From Serratia nematodiphila DZ0503SBS1 (lineage in GTDB: Bacteria; Pseudomonadota; Gammaproteobacteria; Enterobacterales; Enterobacteriaceae), in the NCBI RefSeq assembly GCF_000738675.1, contig NZ_JPUX01000001.1, positions 1,054,001-1,118,000 on the forward strand: a stretch of DNA of 64,000 nt, in the 5' to 3' direction. Every line of letters starts with the position of its first letter. Within the stretch, counting starts at the first letter, position 1. Of the stretch, positions 37,358-45,927 are shown one piece after another. The position numbers and the translations under genes were made by a program. The notes beneath the pieces were generated by a model, which was not told the origin of the DNA, made no database searches, and saw nothing but the letters and a program-made list of their open reading frames with translations.

Positions 37358-38647
37358 TTAGTGATGGCCGATGCTGGACTGCAGCGAGGTGATCGGCGTG
37401 ACCCGCACCTGTTTGATCATATTGCCCTGCACGTCGAGAATGTCGATATCGTAATGGCCGATACGCACCCGGGTGCCGATTTCGGGGATCTCTTCCAGTT
37501 CTTCCAGCAGCATGCCGTTGACGGTGCGAGCCTCGTTGGCGGGTAAAGTCCAGTTAAAGGCCTTGTTCAGCTCCCGCACGTTGGCGGTGCCGTCGATCAA
37601 GACCGAGCCGTCGCTCTGCGGCGTGACTTCTTCCGCCAGCGTCGGCGACATCGAGGTGGTGAAGTCGCCGACGATCTCCTCGAGGATGTCTTCCACCGTA
37701 ACCAGGCCCTGAATGTCGCCGTACTCGTCGACCACGATGCCGACCTTCTCTTTGTTGCGCTGGAATTTCACCAGCTGCACGTTGAGCGGCGTGCCTTCCG
37801 GTACGAAGTAGATCTCATCGGCGGCGCGCAGCAGGTTCTCTTTGTTAAACTCTTTTTTCTCGGTCATCAGACGGTAGGCTTCGCGCACGCGCAGCATGCC
37901 GATCGCGTCGTCCAGCGAGCTGCGATACAGCACGATGCGGCCGTGCGGCGAGTGGGTCAGCTGGCGCATGATCGACTTCCAGTCGTCGTTGACGTCGATG
38001 CCGACGATCTCGGTGCGCGGCACCATGATGTCGTTGACCGTCACCTTTTCCAGGTCCAGCACCGAGATCAGCATGTCCTGATTGCGGCGGGAGATCTGCG
38101 ACTGGGATTCACGCACGATGGTGCGCAGCTCATCCTTGCTGACGGCGTCGCTGATGCGCACGTTGGTGCGGATACCGAACAGGCGCAAGGTCAGGCTGGT
38201 GATGCCGTTGAGCAGCCAGACCAGTGGGAACATCACCTTTTGCAACGGCGCCAGCAGGAAGCTGCTGGGGAAGGCGATGCGTTCCGGATAGAGCGCGGCG
38301 AAGGTCTTCGGCAGCACTTCAGCGAACAGCAGCACGGCGAAGGTCAGCACGCCGGTCGCAATCGCCACGCCGAGATCGCCATACAGCCGCATGCCGACGA
38401 TGGTCGCCAGTGCCGAGGCGAGGATGTTGACCAGGTTGTTGCCGATCAGCACCAGGCCGATCAGCCGATCCGGTTTTTGCAGCAGCTTCTCCACCCGGCG
38501 CGCCGAACGGTTACCCTGCTTGGACAGGTGGCGCAGGCGATAACGGTTGAGCGTCATCATGCCGGTTTCGGAGGCGGAGAAGTAAGCGGAGACCACGATC
38601 ATGATCACCAGGATAATGATGAGGGTCCCCGTCGACACATGCTCCAA
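37358..38647 (-). CDS. yfjD: HlyC/CorC-family transporter-associated protein YfjD (CorB-like)
   Basis: 429 residues. An N-terminal DUF21/CNNM membrane domain has about four spans (IIILVIMIVVSAYFSASETG, NNLVNILASALATIVG, FAVLLFAEVLPKTFAALYP). A CBS-domain pair (MVPRTEIVGI..., EGTPLNVQLVKFQRNKEKVGIVVDEYG) and a C-terminal CorC/HlyC domain with EEIPEIGTRVRIGHYDIDILDVQ follow. This is the CorB architecture linked to magnesium or cobalt export. It is followed on the same strand order by ypjD upstream, as in E. coli. Confidence 0.93.
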   Translation of the reverse strand: MEHVSTGTLIIILVIMIVVSAYFSASETGMMTLNRYRLRHLSKQGNRSARRVEKLLQKPDRLIGLVLIGNNLVNILASALATIVGMRLYGDLGVAIATGVLTFAVLLFAEVLPKTFAALYPERIAFPSSFLLAPLQKVMFPLVWLLNGITSLTLRLFGIRTNVRISDAVSKDELRTIVRESQSQISRRNQDMLISVLDLEKVTVNDIMVPRTEIVGIDVNDDWKSIMRQLTHSPHGRIVLYRSSLDDAIGMLRVREAYRLMTEKKEFNKENLLRAADEIYFVPEGTPLNVQLVKFQRNKEKVGIVVDEYGDIQGLVTVEDILEEIVGDFTTSMSPTLAEEVTPQSDGSVLIDGTANVRELNKAFNWTLPANEARTVNGMLLEELEEIPEIGTRVRIGHYDIDILDVQGNMIKQVRVTPITSLQSSIGHH

Positions 38648-38689
38648 TGCAGTATTCCTTATAGAGAGGGAAAGTTGAACCGGGCTGGC

Positions 38690-39481
38690 TCAGCGCACCA
38701 TCACCTGTTGAATCAGACGGCTGCCGAAGTAGGCGAGCGTCAGCAGGAAGGCGCCGGCGAAGCTGAACCAGACGACGCGGCGGCCGCGCCAGCCTTCATG
38801 GTAATGGCCCCACAACAGCACGATATATACGAACCAGGCCATGATCGACAACACGGCTTTATGTACGTTCTCTTTGCTGAACAGATTATCCATGTACAGC
38901 AGGCCGGTGCACAGGGTGAGCGTCAGCAGCACCACGCCGATCTGGGTGATATGGAACATCTTACGCTCAATGCTCATCAGCGGCGGCATGTCGGCGCTGA
39001 AGGTCAGCTTTTTGTTTTTCAACAGGTAGTCGAGCCAGGCGAGCTGTAAGGCGTAGAGCGCGGCGATGATAAGGGTGGCGTAAGAGAACAGCGCCAGGCC
39101 GATATGCACCATCAATTCCGGGCTGGCTTCCAGGTGAGTGATGAACTCGCCGGGCATGAAGCTGGCGAAGGCCAGATTGATCATCGCGAAGCTGTAGACG
39201 ATCGGCAGCAGGAACCAGCCGCGATCGCGTGAAGCGACGAAGGTCATCACCGAACAGATGATCAGGCTGACGATAGAACCAATGTTCAGCAGGCTGAGAT
39301 TCTGCCCGGCGCTGACGTCAAAGATGCGCTGCTGAAGCGCGATGGCGTGGCAAATCAACGCCACCACCGCCGAGACGAGGGCGAGCCGACGGTATGCGCT
39401 GTTCTTCCGCAACAAGCTGGGAATGATCAGTCCAAGGCTGAGCAGGTAGGCCATCAAAGCCACAATGGAGAAAACTGGCAT
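38690..39481 (-). CDS. ypjD: Cytochrome c assembly-like membrane protein YpjD
   Basis: 263 residues from the ATG at 39481, the E. coli YpjD length. The in-frame 21-residue extension upstream runs into the divergent promoter region and has no family match. It has eight hydrophobic spans and the CcsA/CcmC-type fold without a clear WWD heme motif. Function unknown; inner membrane. It starts 169 bases from divergent ffh and lies 42 bases upstream of yfjD, probably in one unit. Confidence 0.92.
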   Translation of the reverse strand: MPVFSIVALMAYLLSLGLIIPSLLRKNSAYRRLALVSAVVALICHAIALQQRIFDVSAGQNLSLLNIGSIVSLIICSVMTFVASRDRGWFLLPIVYSFAMINLAFASFMPGEFITHLEASPELMVHIGLALFSYATLIIAALYALQLAWLDYLLKNKKLTFSADMPPLMSIERKMFHITQIGVVLLTLTLCTGLLYMDNLFSKENVHKAVLSIMAWFVYIVLLWGHYHEGWRGRRVVWFSFAGAFLLTLAYFGSRLIQQVMVR

Positions 39482-39650
39482 AACGTTTAATTTTGCTTCG
39501 GCGTGGTTAATTGGAGTGTCAGTATAGCGTTGCGCGCGTTTCACTCCAACCTATCTCCAACGCTGAGGCAGAGATCCTGCGCGCTTCGTGTTATCATCGG
39601 CGCAATTGTGTCGCCGGAGCGGCCTGTCATTACACGTTGAGCATGAGACG

Positions 39651-41012
39651 ATGTTTGAAAATTTAACCGATCGATTGTCGCGCACGTTGCGCAATATCAG
39701 CGGCCGCGGGCGGCTGACCGAAGAGAATATCAAGGAAACCCTGCGTGAAGTGCGTATGGCATTGCTGGAAGCGGACGTTGCGCTGCCGGTGGTGCGCGAC
39801 TTCATCAACCGCGTCAAAGAGAGCGCGGTTGGCCATGAAGTCAACAAAAGCCTGACGCCGGGGCAGGAGTTCGTCAAGATCGTCAAGGGCGAGCTGATCG
39901 CCGCGATGGGCGAAGTCAACACCGAGCTGAATCTGGCGGCCCAGCCGCCGGCGGTGGTGCTGATGGCGGGCCTGCAGGGCGCCGGTAAAACGACCAGCGT
40001 CGGTAAGCTCGGCAAGTTCCTGAAAGAAAAACAGAAGAAGAAAGTGTTGGTGGTTTCCGCGGACGTTTATCGCCCGGCGGCGATCAAACAGCTGGAAACG
40101 TTGGCGGAAGGCGTCGGCATCGACTTCTTCCCGTCTGACGTCAAAGAAAAACCGATCGACATCGTCAATCGCGCGCTGCAACAGGCCAAGCTGAAGTTCT
40201 ACGATGTCCTTATTGTCGATACCGCCGGCCGCTTGCACGTTGACGAAGCGATGATGGACGAGATCAAACAGGTGCACGCGGCGATCAAGCCGGTGGAAAC
40301 CCTGTTCGTGGTCGACGCCATGACCGGCCAGGACGCCGCCAATACCGCCAAGGCGTTTAATGAAGCGCTGCCGCTGACCGGCGTGGTGCTGACCAAGGTC
40401 GACGGCGATGCGCGCGGCGGTGCCGCGTTGTCCATCCGCCATATCACTGGCAAGCCGATCAAGTTCCTCGGCGTCGGCGAGAAGACCGAAGCGCTGGAGC
40501 CGTTTTACCCGGATCGCGTGGCATCGCGCATCCTGGGCATGGGCGACGTGCTGTCGCTGATCGAAGATATCGAAAGCAAGGTCGACCGCGAGCAGGCGGA
40601 GAAGCTGGCCAACAAGCTGAAGAAGGGCGACGGTTTCGATCTGACCGACTTCCTGGAGCAGCTCAAGCAGATGCGCAACATGGGCGGCATGGCCAATATG
40701 CTGAGCAAGCTGCCGGGCGCCGGCCAACTGCCGGACAACGTCAAGTCGCAGATGGACGACAAAGTGCTGGTGCGCATGGAGGCGATCATCAACTCGATGA
40801 CGCTGAAAGAGCGCGCCAAACCGGAAATCATCAAGGGCTCGCGCAAGCGTCGCATCGCGATGGGGGCCGGCATGCAGGTGCAAGACGTCAACCGCTTGCT
40901 GAAGCAGTTCGACGAAATGCAGCGTATGATGAAGAAGATGAAAAAAGGCGGTATGGCGAAGATGATGCGCGGCATGAAAGGTATGATGCCGCCGGGCTTC
41001 CCTGGCCGCTGA
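39651..41012 (+). CDS. ffh: Signal recognition particle protein Ffh
   Basis: SRP54 GTPase that, with 4.5S RNA, delivers membrane proteins to FtsY and the translocon. The ATG at 39651 gives 453 residues, as in E. coli. The N domain has NIKETLREVRMALLEADVALPVV. The G domain has GLQGAGKTTS, VDTAGR and TKVDGDARGG. The methionine-rich M domain ends MMKKMKKGGMAKMMRGMKG, which binds RNA and signal peptides. A short CCGCAC/GTGCGG hairpin follows the stop. Confidence 0.99.
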   Translation: MFENLTDRLSRTLRNISGRGRLTEENIKETLREVRMALLEADVALPVVRDFINRVKESAVGHEVNKSLTPGQEFVKIVKGELIAAMGEVNTELNLAAQPPAVVLMAGLQGAGKTTSVGKLGKFLKEKQKKKVLVVSADVYRPAAIKQLETLAEGVGIDFFPSDVKEKPIDIVNRALQQAKLKFYDVLIVDTAGRLHVDEAMMDEIKQVHAAIKPVETLFVVDAMTGQDAANTAKAFNEALPLTGVVLTKVDGDARGGAALSIRHITGKPIKFLGVGEKTEALEPFYPDRVASRILGMGDVLSLIEDIESKVDREQAEKLANKLKKGDGFDLTDFLEQLKQMRNMGGMANMLSKLPGAGQLPDNVKSQMDDKVLVRMEAIINSMTLKERAKPEIIKGSRKRRIAMGAGMQVQDVNRLLKQFDEMQRMMKKMKKGGMAKMMRGMKGMMPPGFPGR

Positions 41013-41122
41013 CGGGCTTCCGCACGCTGAGTGCGGGCGCTTTCAGCATTCGCCGTTCGCGGTGAAAACCGTCCGAAATTTGACAGGCTGCAAAAGTTGT
41101 CCCCTGCGATCGACGCTTTAGA

Positions 41123-41150
41123 TTGCTTTTTGCGCCAAAATGAGTAAAAT
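41123..41150 (+). promoter_or_regulatory. Predicted promoter of the rpsP-rimM-trmD-rplS operon
   Basis: TTGCTT (41123-41128), 16 bases and TAAAAT (41145-41150). The start near 41157 would give a leader of about 70 bases that contains the strong hairpin at 41173-41200. Confidence 0.6.
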
Positions 41151-41172
41151 TTTCGGGCTTTTTATATTGCAA

Positions 41173-41207
41173 CCGGGCCCCGTCCCTCAATGGGGCCCGG
41201 CTGTTTT
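41173..41207 (+). terminator. Leader hairpin of rpsP, candidate attenuator
   Basis: A perfect nine-base GC stem, CCGGGCCCC (41173-41181) and GGGGCCCGG (41192-41200), followed by CTGTTTTATT, 20-odd bases before the rpsP start codon. It looks like an intrinsic terminator placed inside the leader, so it could attenuate the operon. Confidence 0.65.
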
Positions 41208-41226
41208 ATTAACTAAAGAGGATGTT

Positions 41227-41475
41227 ATGGTAACAATTCGTTTGGCACGTGGCGGCGCTAAAAAGCGTCCGTTCTATCAAGTAGTAGTGACCGACAGCCG
41301 CAACGCTCGTGATGGTCGTTTCATCGAGCGCGTAGGCTTCTTCAACCCGATCGCTTCCGGTCAGGCTGAAGCACTGCGTCTGGACCTGGACCGCATCGAG
41401 CACTGGGTTGGTCTGGGTGCAACCGTTTCTGATCGCGTTCACGCGCTGATCAAAGACGCTAAGAAAGCAGCTTAA
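41227..41475 (+). CDS. rpsP: 30S ribosomal protein S16
   Basis: 82 residues, the E. coli length, with [21 protein letters not shown] at the N-terminus and GFFNPIA in the middle. Small-subunit assembly protein. The start at 41227 follows AAAGAGGATGTT; the in-frame upstream extension to 41140 is leader sequence. First gene of the rpsP-rimM-trmD-rplS operon. Confidence 0.99.
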   Translation: MVTIRLARGGAKKRPFYQVVVTDSRNARDGRFIERVGFFNPIASGQAEALRLDLDRIEHWVGLGATVSDRVHALIKDAKKAA

Positions 41476-41493
41476 TCTGTCGCGGTGGTGGCA

Positions 41494-42042
41494 ATGAGCA
41501 AGCAACTCAAACCGGTAGCGCCGATCGCGCCGATTGTACTCGGTAAAATGGGTTCCGCTTACGGCATTCGTGGTTGGCTCAGAGTGTTTTCATCCACCGA
41601 GAACGCCGAAAGCATTTTTGACTATCAGCCGTGGTTTATCCAGCAGGCGGGTCAGTGGCAGCATATCGAGTTGGAAGACTGGAAGCGCCACAGTCAGGAT
41701 CTGATCATCAAAGTCAAAGGCATTGACGATCGGGACGCGGCGAATCTGCTGACTAATCGCGAGATTATGGTGGATTCCGATCAACTTCCTCCGTTGGAGG
41801 GTGATGATTACTACTGGAAAGACCTGATGGGCTGCCAGGTAGTCACCTCCGCTGGCTACGAGCTGGGTAAAGTCATCGATATGATGGAAACCGGCTCGAA
41901 CGATGTGATGGTTGTGAAAGCGAACCTGAAAGATGCGTTCGGCATGAAGGAGCGGTTGATTCCGTTTCTTCATGGGCAGGTTATCAAGAAAGTCGATCTC
42001 ACTGCTCGCGTGATTGAGGCAGATTGGGATCCTGGTTTTTGA
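41494..42042 (+). CDS. rimM: Ribosome maturation factor RimM
   Basis: Binds S19 and helps mature the 30S head. 182 residues from the ATG at 41494, matching E. coli (MSKQL.. start); the GTG at 41485 is in frame but less likely. [18 protein letters not shown] marks the RimM N-terminal beta barrel, and [11 protein letters not shown] with [10 protein letters not shown] the PRC barrel. It is 18 bases after rpsP; trmD follows after 52 bases. Confidence 0.98.
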   Translation: MSKQLKPVAPIAPIVLGKMGSAYGIRGWLRVFSSTENAESIFDYQPWFIQQAGQWQHIELEDWKRHSQDLIIKVKGIDDRDAANLLTNREIMVDSDQLPPLEGDDYYWKDLMGCQVVTSAGYELGKVIDMMETGSNDVMVVKANLKDAFGMKERLIPFLHGQVIKKVDLTARVIEADWDPGF

Positions 42043-42094
42043 CCCCCGGATCAAACGGTCGAAGCAAGTGGAATAACGGTAAGGGGATTGGCTT

Positions 42095-42862
42095 GTGTTC
42101 ATCGGTATTGTAAGCCTGTTTCCTGAGATGTTCCGCGCTATCACCGATTACGGGGTGACTGGCCGGGCAGTAAAAAATGGCCTGCTGAGCGTGCAGTGTT
42201 GGAGTCCTCGCGACTTCACCTACGACCGGCATCGCACCGTGGACGATCGCCCTTACGGCGGCGGCCCGGGAATGCTGATGATGGTGAAACCTTTACGGGA
42301 AGCCATTCATGCGGCGAAAGCAGCGGCAGGCGAGGGAGCAAAGGTGATTTATCTGTCACCTCAGGGGCGCAAGCTGGATCAAACCGGCGTGTGCGAACTG
42401 GCGGCCAATCAGAAGATGATTCTGGTGTGCGGCCGTTACGAAGGGATAGACGAGCGCGTAATCCAAACCGAAATTGACGAAGAATGGTCAATCGGCGATT
42501 ACGTTCTCAGCGGCGGGGAACTGCCGGCGATGACCCTGATTGATTCAGTCGCCCGTTTCATACCGGGTGTGCTGGGCCATCAGGCCTCAGCGGAGGAAGA
42601 CTCCTTCGCCGACGGATTGCTGGACTGCCCGCACTATACCCGCCCCGAGGTGTTGGAAGGGATGGAGGTACCGCCGGTTCTGCTGTCGGGCAACCATGCC
42701 GAGATACGTCGCTGGCGCTTAAAGCAGTCGCTGGGCCGAACCTGGCTTAGAAGACCTGAACTTCTAGAAAGCCTAGCTCTGACTGACGAGCAAGCGGTGT
42801 TGCTGGCTGAGTTCCAACGGGAACATCAGGCCAGGCAACAGGACTATGAAGGAAACGTCTGA
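42095..42862 (+). CDS. trmD: tRNA (guanine-N1)-methyltransferase TrmD
   Basis: Makes m1G37 in tRNAs, which prevents +1 frameshifts. 255 residues, SPOUT trefoil-knot fold. [37 protein letters not shown] and [11 protein letters not shown] are the conserved SAM and tRNA motifs. The start is GTG with AAGGGGATTGG upstream. Ends 48 bases before rplS. Confidence 0.98.
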   Translation: MFIGIVSLFPEMFRAITDYGVTGRAVKNGLLSVQCWSPRDFTYDRHRTVDDRPYGGGPGMLMMVKPLREAIHAAKAAAGEGAKVIYLSPQGRKLDQTGVCELAANQKMILVCGRYEGIDERVIQTEIDEEWSIGDYVLSGGELPAMTLIDSVARFIPGVLGHQASAEEDSFADGLLDCPHYTRPEVLEGMEVPPVLLSGNHAEIRRWRLKQSLGRTWLRRPELLESLALTDEQAVLLAEFQREHQARQQDYEGNV

Positions 42863-42895
42863 CATCAGACGGGACCGATATATCAGTTTACCTAG

Positions 42896-43267
<372 letters not shown>

Positions 43268-43294
43268 CGCTGCATCCAAAAGTTAATAGTTATC

Positions 43295-43326
43295 AGGGGT
43301 TGGCATTATGCCAACCCCTTTTTTTA
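43295..43326 (+). terminator. Terminator of the rplS operon
   Basis: AGGGGTTGGCA pairs with TGCCAACCCCT around TTA, followed by TTTTTTT. It marks the left border of the inserted nucEDC segment. Confidence 0.95.
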
Positions 43327-43382
43327 TCTGAAAAATCTATCACGTTGCATTTGCGAGGCCTTAGCTGCCTGGCCGCGACATT

Positions 43383-43407
43383 AAAAAGCCTCCATCAGCA
43401 GGCTTTT
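43383..43407 (-). terminator. Terminator of the nucEDC operon
   Basis: Read leftwards, AAAAGCCT pairs with AGGCTTTTT around an eight-base loop. It begins four bases after the nucC stop. Confidence 0.8.
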
Positions 43408-43411
43408 GGCA

Positions 43412-43639
43412 TTACAGCGCGGCGGCGCTTTGTTTATGTTGATTCTCCGGCGGGTGCGGCTGCGCCGGGACAATATCATCGCCAGGTTTGACGATCACCC
43501 GTGCAACGGACTCGTGCGTGGCGAACGTGCAGCTGCAATTGATGTTGCGGCATTGATGGTAACGCTCTTTGGTCGACTCGCTCAGATAGCGGCTGGAGCG
43601 AGTGTGGGCCACGTGACCGCATAGTGGACAGTGCATCAT
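43412..43639 (-). CDS. nucC: NucC, Ogr/Delta-family zinc-finger activator
   Basis: 75-residue transcription activator related to phage P2 Ogr. The zinc ligands are C4, C7, C30 and C35 (CPLC ... CRNINC), and TKERYHQCRNINCSCTF is the family signature. Two adjacent ATG codons (43639, 43636) open the frame after GGGGGTTCTT; a longer start at 43657 is unlikely. In S. marcescens, NucC encoded by a cryptic prophage remnant activates the extracellular nuclease gene and bacteriocin 28b. It is the last gene of an SOS-controlled operon here. Confidence 0.92.
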   Translation of the reverse strand: MMHCPLCGHVAHTRSSRYLSESTKERYHQCRNINCSCTFATHESVARVIVKPGDDIVPAQPHPPENQHKQSAAAL

Positions 43640-43704
43640 AAGAACCCCCTTGAACAAATTAAGTAAATTGGTGTGGCATCATCCTTTGGCGAGCGAACTC
43701 GTCA

Positions 43705-44217
43705 TCATGAGGCAATGCCCTGCAAACACAGTGCGCGTTCCATGGCGCGTCGCTGTTCCAGCCCTTTGTTTTTCTTTCCGTTTACGTAAACCCAGCGTGG
43801 CAGCTGATCGCAGGCCTGCCGCCACTGGCGCTGTTGCAGCAGCGCGACCAGCGTAGAGTGGCAGGCTGCGCTGACGCCCACATTGAAGGCGAAGGCGATC
43901 GCCGCATCATAGGTTTGTTGCGAGAGCGTATCCGGCAGGCAGGCGGCCATGCCGCGCTCGGTGCGGCGAACATCGTCGACCAAACCCATCGCGGCTTTGT
44001 GTTCATCGATCGCTTTACCAGGGATGACGCCAGCGGTGTGCCCAATGCCCTGAGTCCACACCCCGGCGCTGCACTGGTAAGGCGACAGGCGGCAACCTTC
44101 GAGATCGGCGATCAGCCTGAGGCCAGCTTCTGAGGTTTGCAGCTCGCCAAATGACGGCAACAGCACGGCGATGGCCAAAACGGCGGCGACGCTGCAGCGC
44201 TTAACGGTTGCACTCAT
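43705..44217 (-). CDS. nucD: NucD, phage-type lysozyme (GH24, SAR endolysin)
   Basis: 170-residue endolysin that cleaves the glycan strands of peptidoglycan. The catalytic pattern E-8aa-C-5aa-T is at E40, C49 and T55 (ADLEGCRLSPYQCSAGVWTQGIGHT region), as in phage P1 Lyz-type enzymes with Cys in place of Asp. The N-terminus has a short, weakly hydrophobic stretch (residues 8-22), fitting a signal-arrest-release domain rather than a cleaved signal. The start at 44217 overlaps nucE by 17 bases; the longer frame to 44253 lies in nucE. It probably releases nuclease and bacteriocin. Confidence 0.9.
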   Translation of the reverse strand: MSATVKRCSVAAVLAIAVLLPSFGELQTSEAGLRLIADLEGCRLSPYQCSAGVWTQGIGHTAGVIPGKAIDEHKAAMGLVDDVRRTERGMAACLPDTLSQQTYDAAIAFAFNVGVSAACHSTLVALLQQRQWRQACDQLPRWVYVNGKKNKGLEQRRAMERALCLQGIAS

Positions 44218-44422
44218 CGTAAATTTTCCTCCGCGATGTCGCATTGCGCTCAATGGCCTTCAAGATCTGCAGGCTTTTACGTCGGTAGTACCAGTTCACC
44301 AGAAACGTGCCGATGCCTACCGCCGCACCGACTAAAAAGGCAATGTCCTGCGGAGACAGCTTGCCGAGCCAGGCGAGAAACAGCGCCATGGCGTAGGTGA
44401 TGAATGAGGTTATTTTCTCCAT
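44201..44422 (-). CDS. nucE: NucE, phage-type holin
   Basis: 73-residue membrane protein with two spans (about residues 5-20 and 27-46) and a charged, basic C-terminus (YYRRKSLQILKAIERNATSRRK), the layout of class II phage holins. It is the first recognised gene of nucEDC and would depolarise or permeabilise the inner membrane so that the SAR lysozyme becomes active. AAGG precedes the ATG. Its start codon also lies within the end of a possible 30-codon leader ORF in another frame. Confidence 0.85.
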   Translation of the reverse strand: MEKITSFITYAMALFLAWLGKLSPQDIAFLVGAAVGIGTFLVNWYYRRKSLQILKAIERNATSRRKIYDECNR

Positions 44423-44502
44423 AGCCTTATGCTCGCTTCGTTTACAGAATCTCGGGAGCCGGAGGCATCAATGCGAGACAGCTTGCTATCGATATCCATC
44501 AT
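44410..44502 (-). CDS. Possible 30-residue leader peptide upstream of nucE
   Basis: A short frame with a very good ribosome binding site (CCAGGAGC before ATGATG) runs MMDIDSKLSRID... and ends ...SIRLWRK. Its stop TAA (44412-44410) lies 8-12 bases into nucE, in a different frame, so translation of the two should be coupled. Composition is polar, with no membrane span, and I recognise no family. It could be a real small protein, a coupling leader, or chance. It sits between the LexA-controlled promoter and nucE. Confidence 0.45.
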   Translation of the reverse strand: MMDIDSKLSRIDASGSRDSVNEASIRLWRK

Positions 44503-44523
44503 GCTCCTGGCCTGTATGATAAT

Positions 44524-44568
44524 TACTGTATATACATACAGTATTAAGCTATTTGCTAAAATCGTCAA
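44524..44568 (-). promoter_or_regulatory. LexA-controlled promoter of nucEDC
   Basis: TACTGTATATACATACAGTA (44524-44543) is a near-perfect LexA box. On the minus strand TTGACG (44568-44563), 16 bases and TAATAC (44546-44541) form a sigma-70 promoter whose -10 overlaps the box, so LexA would block it directly. This agrees with the reported DNA-damage induction of the S. marcescens nuclease and bacteriocin genes. Confidence 0.93.
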
Positions 44569-44622
44569 TGGGTGAGGTGAATATTTTTAGCAGATTGTGC
44601 AAAAGAGGGAGGGGGGCGGCAT

Positions 44623-44650
44623 AAAAAAAGCCCATCGATGATGGGCTTCG
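44623..44650. terminator. Terminator of the DUF481 gene
   Basis: AAGCCCATC pairs with GATGGGCTT; on the minus strand it ends in a run of seven T. It lies 18 bases after the stop of the DUF481 gene. Confidence 0.9.
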
Positions 44651-44667
44651 AGAAATAATGGGGGAGA

Positions 44668-45432
44668 TTACAGGCCGTAGACCAGCGTGACCGAGGTGGT
44701 GGTATCTGTGTTCTTCGGCGCTGAGGCCGGCGGTTTGCTGTTGTAGGTCACGGTGTAAGCCACGCGCAATGAGAAGCGATCGTTGATCGCCACGTTCAAC
44801 GCGCTTTCCGAGTTCAGCGTGGTTTCTTCGTTCGCCAGCGCGGAAACGCCCTGAATGAACTTGGTGTTGTCGGTCAACTGATAGGAATAGTTGGCCGCAC
44901 CATAGGCCAGCCCCTTGGTCGAGCGGCCGCCGCCATGGTATTCATCATGGCGCACGCCGGGACCGAATTCCACCCGCAGGTCACTGAGCGGCCCGTTAAG
45001 GAGTTGACGGCCGTAGCCGCCGGTCAGCGTGGAGCGTGAGTCGTAACCGTTGAAACGGTCACTCAGCCAGCTGGCCTGACCGAACAGGTAGTTGCGATCT
45101 GTCAGGTTATAGCGCGTACGGCCACCGGCCTGGTATTTTTCGGATGAGCGCACGTTGGAGGAGGTGGTGTTGTTGGCCGCCCCCCACAGGCTGTACGCCG
45201 CGTCGCTGTTGAACCAGGTCATGTTGGTGTTGGCCAACAGGGTGGAGCTCTGCGAGTTGCCTGACTGGGCGTTGTAGCCCGCCTGCACGTTGCCTTCGAA
45301 CGGTTTCTTGGCGGTGGCCGGATCGTCCATCGCGGTGAAAAGCGTATTGTCGGCAAGGGCTGAAACACTGGTGAAAGTCGTTAAGCAGCAAATATACAGC
45401 GGAAAAGCGCGACGAGCGCGAGAAGAGAGCAT
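44668..45432 (-). CDS. YdiY-like outer-membrane protein (DUF481)
   Basis: 254 residues with a signal peptide (MLSSRARRAFPLYICCLTTFTSVSALA) and a beta-rich body ending in an aromatic/hydrophobic C-terminus (TLVYGL), typical of small outer-membrane barrels. NVQAGYNAQSGNSQSSTLLANTNMTW is the DUF481 signature seen in E. coli YdiY. Function unknown; some relatives are acid- or salt-induced. It stands alone between nucEDC and aroF, where E. coli has yfiLRNB. Confidence 0.85.
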   Translation of the reverse strand: MLSSRARRAFPLYICCLTTFTSVSALADNTLFTAMDDPATAKKPFEGNVQAGYNAQSGNSQSSTLLANTNMTWFNSDAAYSLWGAANNTTSSNVRSSEKYQAGGRTRYNLTDRNYLFGQASWLSDRFNGYDSRSTLTGGYGRQLLNGPLSDLRVEFGPGVRHDEYHGGGRSTKGLAYGAANYSYQLTDNTKFIQGVSALANEETTLNSESALNVAINDRFSLRVAYTVTYNSKPPASAPKNTDTTTSVTLVYGL

Positions 45433-45927
45433 CTTGGATCCAGTTGTTAAGGGGAGTTATTGTTGATGACGGTCACATTATATCGGTTCATTTCGGCGAC
45501 AAAAATAGCCGCCATTAGCTTAAGTTTTTAATTTTTATCCCTCATTTATTCGCTTTTCTTCTACTTAAAATCATCGCTTTTGGCGGCATTTCGTGCTGAT
45601 CCTGCTTTGCACAGGCGTCGGTGCCGAGATCGGCGGCGTATTTTCGCTGCAAAACCAAGTGTACATATTTATTTACGAGTGCTCATTTTTCTTAGACCGA
45701 GTGGCTAATGTGGGGTGACGGGCTTTGTGATTCATTAATTCCATGTATTTATTGTATTTTAACTGGTTTTTACAAGCCTTTTTCAACGGTGATTTAATCA
45801 GGGTGATTATGGTAATTTTTTATTTACGGAAAATGGATTGAAAACTTTACATATCGTGATAGGGTAGAGCCCTGAAACGCTCAATGTTCCATTTCAACGC
45901 ATAACGCCAAACGACAGGAATAGCATC
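45433..45927. promoter_or_regulatory. Intergenic region with TyrR boxes upstream of aroF
   Basis: Nearly 500 AT-rich bases between divergent genes. Two sites fit the TyrR pattern TGTAAA-N6-TTTACA: TGTACA-N6-TTTACG at 45662-45679 and TGGATT-N6-TTTACA at 45834-45851. The second overlaps TTGAAAACTTTACAT, which matches the E. coli aroF promoter region. A third, poorer match lies at 45810-45828. No gene is supported in the remainder. Confidence 0.75.

Noticed and set aside
43327..44600. A complete prophage
   Set aside because: Only activator, lysozyme and holin are present, with no integrase, capsid or tail gene and no visible flanking direct repeats.
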